From the NCBI RefSeq assembly GCF_900110865.1, contig NZ_FOFD01000006.1, forward strand, positions 186,001 through 250,000: a DNA stretch of 64,000 nucleotides, written 5' to 3'. The position numbers were made by a program, and so were the translations under genes. The notes under the pieces are model-generated. The model was not told the DNA's origin. It saw only the letters and a program-made list of their open reading frames with translations, and made no database searches. Positions 8,171-16,828 of this stretch are shown here, one piece after another (the first letter of the stretch is position 1; every line of letters begins with the position of its first letter). Source of the stretch: Natrinema salaciae (GTDB taxonomy: Archaea; Halobacteriota; Halobacteria; Halobacteriales; Natrialbaceae).

Positions 8171-8743
8171 TCACCACTTCTCGCCGAGGGCCGCCTTCGC
8201 GCCGCCGTAGCCGCTCGCGTCCGTCCACGTCCGTCCGCTCTCGACGTGTTCGACCTCGTAGACGCCGCCGCAGTCCCCACAGCGGTACCGATCGGGCGAC
8301 TTCACCGGCTTCGACGCGCGGTGGCGGTTCGCCTGCCAGTCGCAGCCGGTCGCCCGACACCGGAGGACGTACCGCGGCTCCGCGAACGCCTCGCAGTGGC
8401 GCGGGGCCTCGAGCGCCGCGGCACGCTCGCGAAACCGGTCGCCGTGGCCGGACTCGCCGAACCGCTGGAACTCCCAGGCGTGGACGAGTTCGTGGCGGAC
8501 GATTCCCGCGAACGCCGGCCAGTCGTACCGCTCGTACGCGCGCCGGGCGAGGACGATCGTCGCCACGTCGCGGTCCGCGTCCCACCGGCAGCAGCCCGCC
8601 CGCCGGCGCGCCCGCGACGAGACCGCCCATTCGACGGCCCCGAGGTCGACCGGAAGCCGGTCGTCCGCGACGACCTCGCGGGCGTGAATCCGCGCCCGAG
8701 CGACGATCTCGTCCGCGAGCGTGAGTTCGTCTCGGTCGGTCAC
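8171..8743 (-). CDS. SprT-like zinc metalloprotease-fold protein
   Basis: A 190-residue protein with GTG start. The zinc site is complete: HELVH at residues 84-88 and a third His at 100 in GESGHGDRF. A C-terminal zinc ribbon follows (CRATGC ... CGDC, residues ~127-155). This is the SprT/Spartan N-terminal architecture, which in eukaryotes cleaves DNA-protein crosslinks. A similar repair role in haloarchaea is inference; family members are usually annotated only as SprT-like. Same strand as, and 58 bp ahead of, the unknown gene at 7573. Confidence 0.88.
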   Translation of the reverse strand: MTDRDELTLADEIVARARIHAREVVADDRLPVDLGAVEWAVSSRARRRAGCCRWDADRDVATIVLARRAYERYDWPAFAGIVRHELVHAWEFQRFGESGHGDRFRERAAALEAPRHCEAFAEPRYVLRCRATGCDWQANRHRASKPVKSPDRYRCGDCGGVYEVEHVESGRTWTDASGYGGAKAALGEKW

Positions 8744-8871
8744 GGACTCGAGATGGGGGACGGACCCCGAATTTCTTCCGGTCGCTCGACCGGCGGGAAC
8801 CGCGGTCGGTTTATTAACTCTCGACCGGATTTTTGCTACAGTTAATACAGAAAACCCCGTGTTATAGCAGT

Positions 8872-8883
8872 CGAATTAATAAG
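8872..8883 (+). promoter_or_regulatory. TATA box of the CDF exporter gene
   Basis: The AT-rich CGAATTAATAAG ends 25 bp before the ATG at 8909, the spacing expected for a leaderless haloarchaeal mRNA. No clear metal-regulator operator is visible around it. Confidence 0.5.
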
Positions 8884-8908
8884 TACGAGCTCTCGAGTTC
8901 GACGTACG

Positions 8909-9850
8909 ATGAGTCGTTCCGAGTCAGCGAACGCGCACGACGATCACGGCCACGGTCACGGCCACAGCCACGGTGGGGAGTCGACCAGCAGCCGCAAGCT
9001 CGCTGCCGTCTCGCTCATCAATATCGTCGGCTTCCTCGTCGAACTCGGGGGCGGGCTGCTGTTCGGCTCGGTCGCGCTGATCAGCGACGCCGTCCACATG
9101 CTGTTCGACGCGCTCGCGTACGTGATGGCCTTCGCTGCCGCCCACGTCGCGGAACGCTACGGCGACGGCGACCGCTGGTCGTACGGCCTCCACCGCCTCG
9201 AGCCATTCGCCGCCTTCCTCAACGGGCTGTTGCTCCTGCCGATGGTCGGCTTCATCCTCTGGGAGTCCTATCAGCGGTTTCTGGACCCCGTCGCTATCGG
9301 GACCGGTCCGACGATCGCCATCGCGACGGGCGGCTTGCTGGTCAACCTCGGCTCGGTCTTCGTCCTCCACGGCGACGCGATGAGTCTGAACGAGAAGGGC
9401 GCGTTCTACCACCTGCTCGGCGACGCCGGCGGTTCGGTCGCCGTCATCGTCTCCGTGATCGCCATCGAACTCACCGGCGTCCGCGCCATCGATCCGCTCG
9501 CCGCGGCGCTGATCGCCGCCGTCGTGACCTGGTCGGCGATCGCGGTCCTCCGCGGCAGCGGCGAGATTTTCTTCCTCAAGACGCCGCTCGAGAGCGAGGT
9601 CATCCGGTCGCACATCGCCGAGATAGCGGGCGTCGACCGAGTGGACGACTTCCACGCCTGGCAGATCTGCAGCCAGATTACGGTCGCGACGGTCCACGTC
9701 GAAACGGGCGTCGAGACGATGGCGGACGCCGAGGCCGTCGTCGGTCGCGTCCACGACGAACTCGCCCACCACGGCGTCGATCACGCCACCGTCGAGCTGT
9801 CTCCCCACTACGCCGACCGCGACGTGTACCTCGATACGCATTGCCACTGA
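8909..9850 (+). CDS. Cation diffusion facilitator, probable zinc exporter
   Basis: A 313-residue inner-membrane antiporter of the CDF family exporting Zn2+ or related ions. A His-rich N terminus (HGHGHGHSHGG, about residues 14-26) precedes six membrane helices. Two metal-site motifs are visible: H-x3-D in AVHMLFDALAY (TM2) and H-x3-D in FYHLLGDAGG (TM5); this HD-HD pair is typical of zinc-preferring members. The C-terminal cytoplasmic metallochaperone-like domain (residues ~215-313) begins IRSHIAEIAGVDRVDDFHAW. It stands alone and converges on aroA'. Confidence 0.94.
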   Translation: MSRSESANAHDDHGHGHGHSHGGESTSSRKLAAVSLINIVGFLVELGGGLLFGSVALISDAVHMLFDALAYVMAFAAAHVAERYGDGDRWSYGLHRLEPFAAFLNGLLLLPMVGFILWESYQRFLDPVAIGTGPTIAIATGGLLVNLGSVFVLHGDAMSLNEKGAFYHLLGDAGGSVAVIVSVIAIELTGVRAIDPLAAALIAAVVTWSAIAVLRGSGEIFFLKTPLESEVIRSHIAEIAGVDRVDDFHAWQICSQITVATVHVETGVETMADAEAVVGRVHDELAHHGVDHATVELSPHYADRDVYLDTHCH

Positions 9851-9905
9851 GGGCGGAAGCCGACGGCTCTCGGGCGGTCGAACGCTGCGGGAGGGAAACC
9901 GAGAA

Positions 9906-10700
9906 TTAGGCCTCGAGCGCCAGCCCCGCTTCGGCCAGCGCCTCGTCGGTCGAGAGATCCTCGTGGACGACGCCGGCGACCGCTCGCGCGATGGCTTCGG
10001 GGTTCTCGTGCTGGAAGATCGAACGGCCCATGGAGACGCCCGCACCGCCGGCGTCCATGACGCCGCGGACCATTTCGATCGTCTCGCGGTCGGACCCCTT
10101 CGAGCCGCCCGCGATGACGACCGGGAGCCGGGTCGACTCGACGACGTGCTGGAAGCTCTCCGCGTCGCCGCTGTAGCCGGTCTTCACGATGTCGGCACCC
10201 AGTTCCTCGGCGAGCCGGACCGCGTGGCCGAGCGACTCGGCGTCCTCGGAATCGACGCCGGGGCCGCGAGCGTAGGCCATCGCGAGCACCGGAATCCCGA
10301 ACCGCTTGGCCCGTTCGGTGACCTCCGAGAGCTGGCTGATCTGGCCGGGTTCGTGATCCGAGCCGACGTTGATGTGGAAGGAGACGGCGTCGGCACCGAC
10401 CCGGATGGCCTCCTCGACGCTCCCGGTCATTCGCTTGTCCTGCTCGTCCGGGCCGATCGTGGTCGAGCCGTTGAGGTGGACGATGTAACCCTTCCCGTTC
10501 TTGTTCTCGTGGACGCGGGGTGCGACGCCCTTCTGCGTGAGAACCGCGTCCGCACCACCGCTGGTCACGCCGTCGATCGTCGCTTCGATGTCTTTCAGCC
10601 CCTGGACGGCACCCATCGTGATGCCGTGGTCCATGGGGACGATTACGTACGATCCGTCTGTCCCGATTCGTTCGAGTCGTGCGTCAATTCCTGTGGTCAT
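9906..10700 (-). CDS. aroA': 2-amino-3,7-dideoxy-D-threo-hept-6-ulosonate synthase (AroA')
   Basis: First step of the archaeal shikimate pathway: aldolase-type condensation that makes the substrate for AroB'. A 264-residue (beta/alpha)8 protein of the DhnA/FbaB family. Active-site groups are visible: Asp24-His25 in VPMDHGITMG, Tyr143 in MAYARGPG and the Schiff-base Lys173 in DIVKTGYSGD. Phosphate loops are IAGGSKGSD and GVSMGRSIFQ. Its ATG is 24 bp after the trpA stop, so it is most simply the last gene of the trpC-trpB-trpA operon and would be controlled with tryptophan synthesis. Confidence 0.95.
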   Translation of the reverse strand: MTTGIDARLERIGTDGSYVIVPMDHGITMGAVQGLKDIEATIDGVTSGGADAVLTQKGVAPRVHENKNGKGYIVHLNGSTTIGPDEQDKRMTGSVEEAIRVGADAVSFHINVGSDHEPGQISQLSEVTERAKRFGIPVLAMAYARGPGVDSEDAESLGHAVRLAEELGADIVKTGYSGDAESFQHVVESTRLPVVIAGGSKGSDRETIEMVRGVMDAGGAGVSMGRSIFQHENPEAIARAVAGVVHEDLSTDEALAEAGLALEA

Positions 10701-10724
10701 TGCGGGAGTGTAGCAAGCTTGCAG

Positions 10725-11606
10725 TTATGGCTGTTCTGGTTCCGGTGCATCTTCCGGATCGACCGTTACGGTCTCCGCACCGCGGCGTGCGCCCCGTTTG
10801 AGCTCGCGGGCTTTGGCCTCGAGTCGGTCGACCGCCGCGTCCGGCGTCTCGCTCGAGGCGATGATGTCGACGAGCGCGCTGCCGACGATGACGCCGTCGG
10901 CGCCCGCTTCGACGATTTCGGCCGCGTGGTCGCCCTCGCTGACGCCGAAGCCGACGGCCTTGGGCACGTCGTACGTCGACAGCCGCTCGAGGCTGTCGTG
11001 GGTCGCCGTCGAGACGTTCGCTCGCGCACCGGTCGTCCCGAGGCGAGCCTGGACGTACGCGAACCCGGACACCTGCGACATGATGGCGTCCAGCCGCTCG
11101 CCCTCGGTCGTCGGCGCGACGATGAAGACGAGATCGAGCCCGTGGGCGTCGCAGGCCTCGCGCAGCGGGGCCGCCTCCTCGGCGGGCAGGTCGGGAACGA
11201 TGATCCCCGAGAGGCCGGCCTCGGCGGCGCGCTCGACGAACGGCCGTACGTCCGGCTCCGAACCGTACTGCAGGATCATGTTGTAGTACGTCATCACCAG
11301 CAGCGGCGCCTCGGTCTCGAGGCCGTCGACCAGCTCGAAGAAGCCCTCGGGGGTCGTCCCGGCCTCGAGCGCGCGGTTGATCGCGGCCTGGATCGTCTGC
11401 CCCTCGGCGATCGGCTCCGAGAACGGCAGCCCGAGTTCGATCAGGTCCGAGCCGCCACGGTCGAGGGCCTCGACGTACGCCTTCGTGTCCTCGAGCGACG
11501 GATCGCCCGCGGTGATGTAGGTGATCAGCGCCGGGCGGTCCTCGCGGATGGCGGCTTCGACGTCGCTGCCGTGCTCCTCGCTCTCCGCTCGACTCTCGCG
11601 GGTCAT
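10725..11606 (-). CDS. trpA: Tryptophan synthase alpha chain
   Basis: Cleaves indole-3-glycerol phosphate and passes indole to TrpB. A 293-residue TIM-barrel protein with a ~20-residue charged C-terminal extension. The catalytic Glu is Glu57 ([11 protein letters not shown]). The position of the second acid (Asp60 in Salmonella, in the motif SDPLADG) reads SEPIAEG, so Asp is replaced by Glu68; from memory this is usual in haloarchaea. Phosphate-binding loops include [10 protein letters not shown] and [10 protein letters not shown]. Overlaps the trpB stop by 4 bp, a sign of coupled translation. Confidence 0.96.
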   Translation of the reverse strand: MTRESRAESEEHGSDVEAAIREDRPALITYITAGDPSLEDTKAYVEALDRGGSDLIELGLPFSEPIAEGQTIQAAINRALEAGTTPEGFFELVDGLETEAPLLVMTYYNMILQYGSEPDVRPFVERAAEAGLSGIIVPDLPAEEAAPLREACDAHGLDLVFIVAPTTEGERLDAIMSQVSGFAYVQARLGTTGARANVSTATHDSLERLSTYDVPKAVGFGVSEGDHAAEIVEAGADGVIVGSALVDIIASSETPDAAVDRLEAKARELKRGARRGAETVTVDPEDAPEPEQP

Positions 11607-12919
11607 CCGTCGAACACCTCCACGTCCGGCGCGGCCTCGAGATCGCGTTTTTCGGTCTCCTCGAGCACGGTCTCCAGGTCCTTGTCGCCGCGTCCGGAGA
11701 CGTTGACGACGACGAGGTCGCCGAGGTCGTCGTCAACGTCTCGCGGGGTTTGTCCGCTCGACGTTTCCGCGACGGGTCCCGCCGCGCGCTCGAGATAGCC
11801 CAGCGCGTGACTCGACTCGAGCGCGGGAATGATCCCCTCGAGTCGCGAGAGCCGGTGGAAGCCGTCGAGCGCGGCCTCGTCGTCGACGCTCGCGGGCGTG
11901 ACCCGCCCCGTCTCGACGAGGTGCGAGAGCTCCGGGCCGACGCCGGCGTAGTCCAGCCCTGCGCTGACGCTGTGTGACTCCATGATCTGGCCGTCCTCGC
12001 TCTGGAGGAGCTTCGTCATCGCGCCGTGGAGGACGCCGTCGGTGCCCGTCGAGAGCGTCGCGGAGTTGGGTGCGAGGCCCGCCGTTTCGTCGATCTCGAG
12101 GCTCGAGCCGCCGGCCTCGACGGCGTAGAGGTCCACCTCCTCGTCCGGCACGAACGCGTGGAAAGTGCCCATCGTGTTCGAGCCGCCGCCGGCGCAGGCG
12201 ACCACGCTGTCGGGGAGCCGTCCGGCCGTCGCCTGGATCTGCTCGCGGATTTCGTCGCCGATGACCGACTGGAAGTCCCGGACCATCTTCGGGAACGGGT
12301 GCGGGCCGACGACCGAGCCGATCACGTAGTGGGTTCGCTCGACGGTGGTCGCCCAGTCGCGCATCGTCTCGTTGATCGCCTCCTTCAGGGTGCCGCTGCC
12401 GGCCTCGACGGGATTCACCTCGGCCCCGTTCATCCGCATGCGGTAGACGTTGGGGCGCTGGCGGTTGACGTCCGTCCGGCCCATGTAGATCTCGCAGGGC
12501 ATGTCGAGGTGGGCCGCGGCCATCGCCGTCGCGGTGCCGTGTTGCCCGGCACCGGTCTCGGCGATGATCCGCTCTTTGCCCATGTACTTGGCCAGCAGTA
12601 CCTGTCCGAGTGCATTGTTCAGCTTGTGGGCACCGCCGTGGAGGAGGTCCTCGCGCTTGAGGTAGATCTCGCGGTCGTAGCGCTCGCTCAGCCGGTCCGC
12701 GCGCTGGAGCGGCGTCGGCCGCCCGCCGAAGTCTCGCATCCGCTCGTGGAACTCGTCCAGGAATCCGTCCTCGTTCTCGAGGACGTACCGCTCGTAGGCG
12801 TCCTCGAGTTCCTGCAGGGCCGGCATCAGCGCCTCGGGGACGTACTGGCCGCCGTAGTCGCCGAACGTGCCCGTCCGTTCGGAGTCGTGCTCGTCGCCGC
12901 GTTCGTGTTCCGTGCTCAT
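11603..12919 (-). CDS. trpB: Tryptophan synthase beta chain
   Basis: PLP enzyme that joins indole and serine to form tryptophan. A 438-residue protein of the normal TrpB1 type, with N-terminal [20 protein letters not shown] Lys99 in [13 protein letters not shown] and the phosphate-binding loop [25 protein letters not shown] contains the catalytic Glu of the E-TGAGQ motif. Second gene of trpC-trpB-trpA-aroA'; starts 25 bp after the trpC stop and overlaps trpA by 4 bp. Confidence 0.97.
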   Translation of the reverse strand: MSTEHERGDEHDSERTGTFGDYGGQYVPEALMPALQELEDAYERYVLENEDGFLDEFHERMRDFGGRPTPLQRADRLSERYDREIYLKREDLLHGGAHKLNNALGQVLLAKYMGKERIIAETGAGQHGTATAMAAAHLDMPCEIYMGRTDVNRQRPNVYRMRMNGAEVNPVEAGSGTLKEAINETMRDWATTVERTHYVIGSVVGPHPFPKMVRDFQSVIGDEIREQIQATAGRLPDSVVACAGGGSNTMGTFHAFVPDEEVDLYAVEAGGSSLEIDETAGLAPNSATLSTGTDGVLHGAMTKLLQSEDGQIMESHSVSAGLDYAGVGPELSHLVETGRVTPASVDDEAALDGFHRLSRLEGIIPALESSHALGYLERAAGPVAETSSGQTPRDVDDDLGDLVVVNVSGRGDKDLETVLEETEKRDLEAAPDVEVFDG

Positions 12920-12944
12920 GTCTTGGAGTCTCCGTCGTACTCGC

Positions 12945-13745
12945 TCATGTCGTTTCCTCCGTCGTCGATTCGGCCGATTCCGCTCGCGTGAGCCGTCGCG
13001 TGTTCTCGGTCACGTCGCTGTCGCCCGCGCCGTGGTCCATGACGGCGCTCCCGACCAGGAGGGCGTCGGCACCCGCCTTGCGCATCCGTCGCACGTCGGC
13101 CGGCGACGACACCCCGCTCTCGGCGATCAGCGTCACGTCGGCCGGAGCGTGGGGGGCGACGGACTCGAACGTTTCGAGGTCGACCTCGAGTCGCGCCAGA
13201 TCGCGGTTGTTCACCCCGATGATCTCCGCGCCCGCCGCGAGCGCGGCCTCGAGTTCCGCGCGGTCGTGCACTTCCACGAGGGGTTGAAAGCCGCGCTCGC
13301 GGGCCGCGGCGACGAGCGCCTCGAGGTCGTCGACGAACCTGACGATCACCAGCAACAGGTCCGCCGCGACGACATCCATCCCCGGTTCGTCGAGGACGAA
13401 GTCCTTGCGCAGGACCGGCACGTCGACGGCCTCCCGGATGCGGGTCAGCGCGTCCGGCGACCCGCCGAAGTGGGTCGGCTCCGTGAGCACCGAAATCGCC
13501 GCCGCGCCGCCGTCGACCATCGCCCGCGCGAGTTCGACCGGATCGTCGTCTCGAGTCCCCTCGGCCGTCGGACTCGTCGGTTTCACCTCCGCGATCACTG
13601 GGACTCGTCCCTCGGCCTCCGCGTCGGCCAACGCGTCGGACAGCGAGCGCGCGTCGACGTCGATGACGGCGTCACCGCCCGAGCGCTCCCGGGCCGCCTC
13701 GAGGATCGACCGCACCGCGGGCGCGAGCTCCGTATCGGAGTTCAT
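12945..13745 (-). CDS. trpC: Indole-3-glycerol phosphate synthase
   Basis: Ring-closing decarboxylation to indole-3-glycerol phosphate. A 266-residue TIM barrel with the family sequences [11 protein letters not shown] (substrate Lys in EVKP), [10 protein letters not shown] (KDF motif), [14 protein letters not shown] and [12 protein letters not shown]. First gene of the operon continuing into trpB, trpA and aroA'. trpD, trpF and a trpE-trpG pair are not adjacent. The promoter carries three phased GTAC repeats described separately. A short CDS overlap is not seen; trpB follows after 25 bp. Confidence 0.96.
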   Translation of the reverse strand: MNSDTELAPAVRSILEAARERSGGDAVIDVDARSLSDALADAEAEGRVPVIAEVKPTSPTAEGTRDDDPVELARAMVDGGAAAISVLTEPTHFGGSPDALTRIREAVDVPVLRKDFVLDEPGMDVVAADLLLVIVRFVDDLEALVAAARERGFQPLVEVHDRAELEAALAAGAEIIGVNNRDLARLEVDLETFESVAPHAPADVTLIAESGVSSPADVRRMRKAGADALLVGSAVMDHGAGDSDVTENTRRLTRAESAESTTEETT

Positions 13746-13748
13746 TAT

Positions 13749-13782
13749 TGTACATCGACGTACTCATATGTACATAAGGCTT
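13749..13782 (-). promoter_or_regulatory. trpC operon promoter/operator: three GTAC palindromes at 10-bp spacing
   Basis: GTAC occurs at 13750-13753, 13760-13763 and 13770-13773, exactly one helical turn apart, and the outer two are TGTACA hexamers (13749-13754, 13769-13774). Read on the minus strand the element CCTTATGTA overlaps the outer hexamer and lies about 30 bp before the trpC ATG, so it is the probable TATA box, and the inner hexamer would overlap the transcription start. TGTACA is the consensus of the TRP box bound by the repressor TrpY in Methanothermobacter; use of the same box here is inference. Confidence 0.65.
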
Positions 13783-13863
13783 GCGTCCTGGAGACACACG
13801 GACCGACGGCCGTCGAGCGCGCGGACCGGCGGCTATTCAAGCCCGGCCCGCCTACGGCGGCCT

Positions 13864-14334
13864 ATGGTCGACGTTACGGACGCCGGAATTTACGCGCGCG
13901 AGTCGAACTACCTCGATCGGTACGTTCAGCTCGGAGCCGCCAGCGGGCGGGTCCTGAGCGTCTCCTTCCCCGAGATTCCCGACGACGACGTCGAGGACGA
14001 GCACCCGTTCCTGGATCGAATCTTCGAATACCTCGACGGCCTCGAGCCGGTCACCTTCGAGGACGTCCAGATCGCGATGACCATGCCGACCGACCAGCGG
14101 GCGGTCCTCGAGGGCGTTCGGGAGATCCCCTACGGGGATCAGGTCACCGTCGAGACGCTCGCCCGGATGACCTCCGGGCTCGACCACGAGGACGACGACG
14201 ACATCATCCTCGTCCGGACCGCGCTGGACGAGAACCCCGCCCCGCTGCTGATCCCGGACCACCGCGTGCGCGACGGTCCCAGCGCCGCGCCGCCGGACGT
14301 CGAACAGAAGCTGCGGTCGCTCGAGGGGTTGTAA
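13864..14334 (+). CDS. MGMT/alkyltransferase-like protein lacking the active-site Cys
   Basis: A 156-residue protein with the DNA-binding domain of O6-alkylguanine-DNA alkyltransferase: FEDVQIAMTMPTDQRAVLEG, the recognition-helix region IPYGDQVTVETLARM, then ALDENPAPLLIPDHRV. The last motif corresponds to NP.P..IPCHRV, but Asp132 stands where the alkyl-accepting Cys should be, so suicidal alkyl transfer is impossible. Alkyltransferase-like (ATL) proteins usually have Trp there and flag lesions for excision repair; an analogous role is inference. Short N-terminal domain. Stands alone, with trpC divergent upstream. Confidence 0.85.
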   Translation: MVDVTDAGIYARESNYLDRYVQLGAASGRVLSVSFPEIPDDDVEDEHPFLDRIFEYLDGLEPVTFEDVQIAMTMPTDQRAVLEGVREIPYGDQVTVETLARMTSGLDHEDDDDIILVRTALDENPAPLLIPDHRVRDGPSAAPPDVEQKLRSLEGL

Positions 14335-14504
14335 CCGCGACGACTGCCGCGGTCCGTTCCCGACCGGCCGATCGCTACTGGTGTGGGTTCGGTAGCCGTC
14401 CTGCGAGCGGAACGAAGTGATACATCGATCGCGCCTTCGCGCAGTAACACGATGGACCGGCCGGTACACGTCCGACGATCTCGAGCGGATCTGATCGCCG
14501 ATCG

Positions 14505-15098
14505 CTAGAAATCCGACCGATCGACCTTCTCGGGCGCTTCGAAATCCGTCGCCAGCTCGAGCAACTGCACCAGAATCCGACCGGTCGCGCCCCAGACGGT
14601 GTAGCCGTTCACGTGGAAGTAGTGGATGACGATCTCGCCGTAGTAGGGGTGCGATCGACGCTCGTACTCGTAGTTGTCGGGGTCGAGCAGCCCCGATAGC
14701 GGGAGGACGACGATCTCGGCGACCTCGCTCTCCTCGCGGCGGTACGCCCGATCGGGGACGTGGGCGACGAACGGCGTCACGGCGTACTCGGTCACCGTCC
14801 GAATGTCGTCGAGCTGGCCGACGACCTCGGCCTCGCTGCGCTCGAGGCCGATCTCCTCGTTGGCCTCCCGGAGCGCGGTCTCGAGGATGCTCTCGTCTTT
14901 GGGTTCGGCCCCGCCGCCGGGGAAACTCATCTGGCCGGGGTGTTCGCCGAGGTGGTCCGCCCGGCGGGTGAACAGCAGGTGATCCTCGCCGTCGCGGTCG
15001 ACGATCGGTGCGAGGACGGCCGCGTCGTACTCCTGATCGTCGATCTCGGTCGGATCGTAGTTCGCGACCGGCTCGAGGGTCAGTCGTCGCGCCGTCAT
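14505..15098 (-). CDS. Nudix hydrolase, CoA pyrophosphatase type
   Basis: A 197-residue Nudix protein. The box GGGAEPKDESILETALREAN followed by EEIGL matches G-x5-E-x7-R-E-U-x-E-E-x-G-U. The preceding LLFTRRADHLGEHPGQMSFPG is the extra motif of the NudL/CoA-diphosphatase subgroup, so CoA or related dinucleotide pyrophosphates are the likely substrates. The start MTARRLTLEP at 15098 is chosen because it overlaps the upstream gene's stop by 4 bp, a normal coupled arrangement; longer in-frame versions would run deep into that gene. Confidence 0.92.
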   Translation of the reverse strand: MTARRLTLEPVANYDPTEIDDQEYDAAVLAPIVDRDGEDHLLFTRRADHLGEHPGQMSFPGGGAEPKDESILETALREANEEIGLERSEAEVVGQLDDIRTVTEYAVTPFVAHVPDRAYRREESEVAEIVVLPLSGLLDPDNYEYERRSHPYYGEIVIHYFHVNGYTVWGATGRILVQLLELATDFEAPEKVDRSDF

Positions 15099-15592
15099 TC
15101 CTCGAGCGCGTCCTCCAGCCGCGTCCGTTCGTCGGTGAGATCCACCGGTGCCCACGCCTCGACGTCGTAGCTGACGTCGATCAGGGTCCGAATCCGCTCG
15201 GCGTCGGCGGTCTCGACGGCCTCCCCGGCGGCCTCGATCACGCGTTCGCGGGCGGTCCTCCCCAGCGCCTCGCGATCGAGCCGTCGCCGCTCGACGTCGA
15301 GAATGTGGGGAACGTCCTCCGCGTGGTCCGGTACCGCGGGAAAGGCCGTCGGGCCGGCGACCAGCAGCGGGTCGCCGTCCGCGGTCGACGGCGAGTCCTC
15401 GTCGCCGGAATCGTACCGAACGAGCGCGAACGACTCGACTGCGTCGTCGATGGCCGCCTCGAGGGCCCCGTCGTCGACTGACTGCCCGTCGGCCCGGTAG
15501 GCGGCCTCGGCGAGCGCCCGCTCGAGTTCCGCGCGGGTCAACCCCCCGAAGAGGTCGACCACGCCGGCCAGTTCGTCGGCGGTCGCATCCAT
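15095..15592 (-). CDS. Haloarchaeal DUF7109-like protein
   Basis: A 165-residue acidic soluble protein starting MDATADELAGVVDLFGGLTR. Predicted helical N terminus (AELERALAEAAYRADGQSV) resembles a small helix-turn-helix or J-like bundle. A central segment LLVAGPTAFPAVPDHAEDVP is followed by a helical C terminus. From memory it matches a haloarchaea-only family labelled DUF7109, always next to a Nudix CoA pyrophosphatase gene; that linkage is seen here as a 4-bp overlap. No function known. Confidence 0.75.
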   Translation of the reverse strand: MDATADELAGVVDLFGGLTRAELERALAEAAYRADGQSVDDGALEAAIDDAVESFALVRYDSGDEDSPSTADGDPLLVAGPTAFPAVPDHAEDVPHILDVERRRLDREALGRTARERVIEAAGEAVETADAERIRTLIDVSYDVEAWAPVDLTDERTRLEDALEE

Positions 15593-15632
15593 ACGGAGTC
15601 CAACGGCGGGTGATGGGATTAGTCTTTAGTCT

Positions 15633-16778
15633 TTAGCCTTGGGAGCGCGAGCCGAGTCGCCGGTCCCGCCACGGCCGGGCGGCCGCGAGCACGTCGCTCG
15701 GGGCGAACGGGGCATCGATCCACCGCGGCAGTCGCGTATCCGGCCCCGGCGGGGCGATCGATTCGGCGTAGCGGGCCACCTGATCCCGTTCGGCCGCCGG
15801 CTCGTACTCGAGCCCGTTGAACGCCGCGTCGGCGTGATACTGGTCGATCAGCTCCGCACCGACGGCCCGGTACCGCTCGGGGAGCGTCGCGTACTCGAGG
15901 GCGACGCCGTGTTCCTCGAGGACGCGAAGGAGCGCGGCGGCGACTTCGCGACTCATTCCCTCGAGGCCGGCGTCGCCGGCGACCGCGCGGTGGTCGTGTT
16001 CGTGGCGGCCGAGGTCAACCTGTGCGGTCCCCTCGAAGCCGGCGAGCGCGTAGGCGTCGCCGAGCGTTCCGACCTCGAGCCCCCACGCGCGCGGTGCACG
16101 AAGCCGCCGCGCGAGACGGGCAGTCGCGGCGAACTCGCCAGCCAGCGCGTACCGGAACGCGCCGAGGTAGTCCACGATCGGCGCGTCGTGGGCGTCCGCG
16201 AGCGCCCGGAGCAGCGGTTCGTAGAACAGGCGGAAGAGTCGGCCGTAGAGCCGGCCCCGCTCGACGCGGGCGTAGTACCCCTTCGAAAACTCGAAGTCCA
16301 TCGTCAGCGGCGCGAGGAGGCGGCGGACGTGTGCGGCCTCGTAACTGCGCGCGTCGGCGTCGTGGACGACGACGGCGTCGGCGACGGCGGCGGCGGGGCC
16401 GAGCGCCAGCCAGACGTCTCGGCCCTTGCCGAACTGGCCTCCCAGTCCCGCCTCGGCGAGCAAGGCGTCGACGGCGGGCGCGTTACACCAGAGGACGCGC
16501 GTCGGCAGGGCGAAGGTGTCGAGCCAGTCCCGGAACGGACCGATGCGGTCGGGATCGGCGCGGACGGGGACGAAGACCGCGGCCGGCGCTGGCTCGAGAC
16601 GCTCGAGTTCCTCGAGGACGCGCTCGGCCGCGGGGCTCTCGTACTCGCGGCCGGTCATCGGGACGACGACGGCCGTCTCGGCGACCGCGCGGGCGGCGTC
16701 GTGGGCGAGGCCGCCCCTCGTCCTCCCGTCGCCGCCGAACTCGTGGAGCGTCGCGATCCGCTCCTGGACGTACTCCAT
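15633..16778 (-). CDS. Family GT81-like glycosyltransferase (GpgS type)
   Basis: A 381-residue GT-A-fold enzyme resembling glucosyl-3-phosphoglycerate synthase. The metal/sugar-nucleotide motif is VVHDADARSYE (D-x-D), followed by DFEFSKGYYARVERGRLYG, the acceptor region characteristic of GpgS/MpgS relatives. GLGGQFGKGRDVWLALG precedes it. The ATG at 16778 (MEYVQERIATLHEFGG) is preferred to one 36 bp upstream by family start. Glucosylglycerate-type compatible solutes or glycolipid headgroups are possible products; substrate is unproven. An MFS gene on the same strand lies 50 bp upstream. Confidence 0.85.
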   Translation of the reverse strand: MEYVQERIATLHEFGGDGRTRGGLAHDAARAVAETAVVVPMTGREYESPAAERVLEELERLEPAPAAVFVPVRADPDRIGPFRDWLDTFALPTRVLWCNAPAVDALLAEAGLGGQFGKGRDVWLALGPAAAVADAVVVHDADARSYEAAHVRRLLAPLTMDFEFSKGYYARVERGRLYGRLFRLFYEPLLRALADAHDAPIVDYLGAFRYALAGEFAATARLARRLRAPRAWGLEVGTLGDAYALAGFEGTAQVDLGRHEHDHRAVAGDAGLEGMSREVAAALLRVLEEHGVALEYATLPERYRAVGAELIDQYHADAAFNGLEYEPAAERDQVARYAESIAPPGPDTRLPRWIDAPFAPSDVLAAARPWRDRRLGSRSQG

Positions 16779-16828
16779 CGGTGTGGTGTTCGAGCGGACC
16801 GGTAAAACGGCCACGGATGCGGCCAGAT

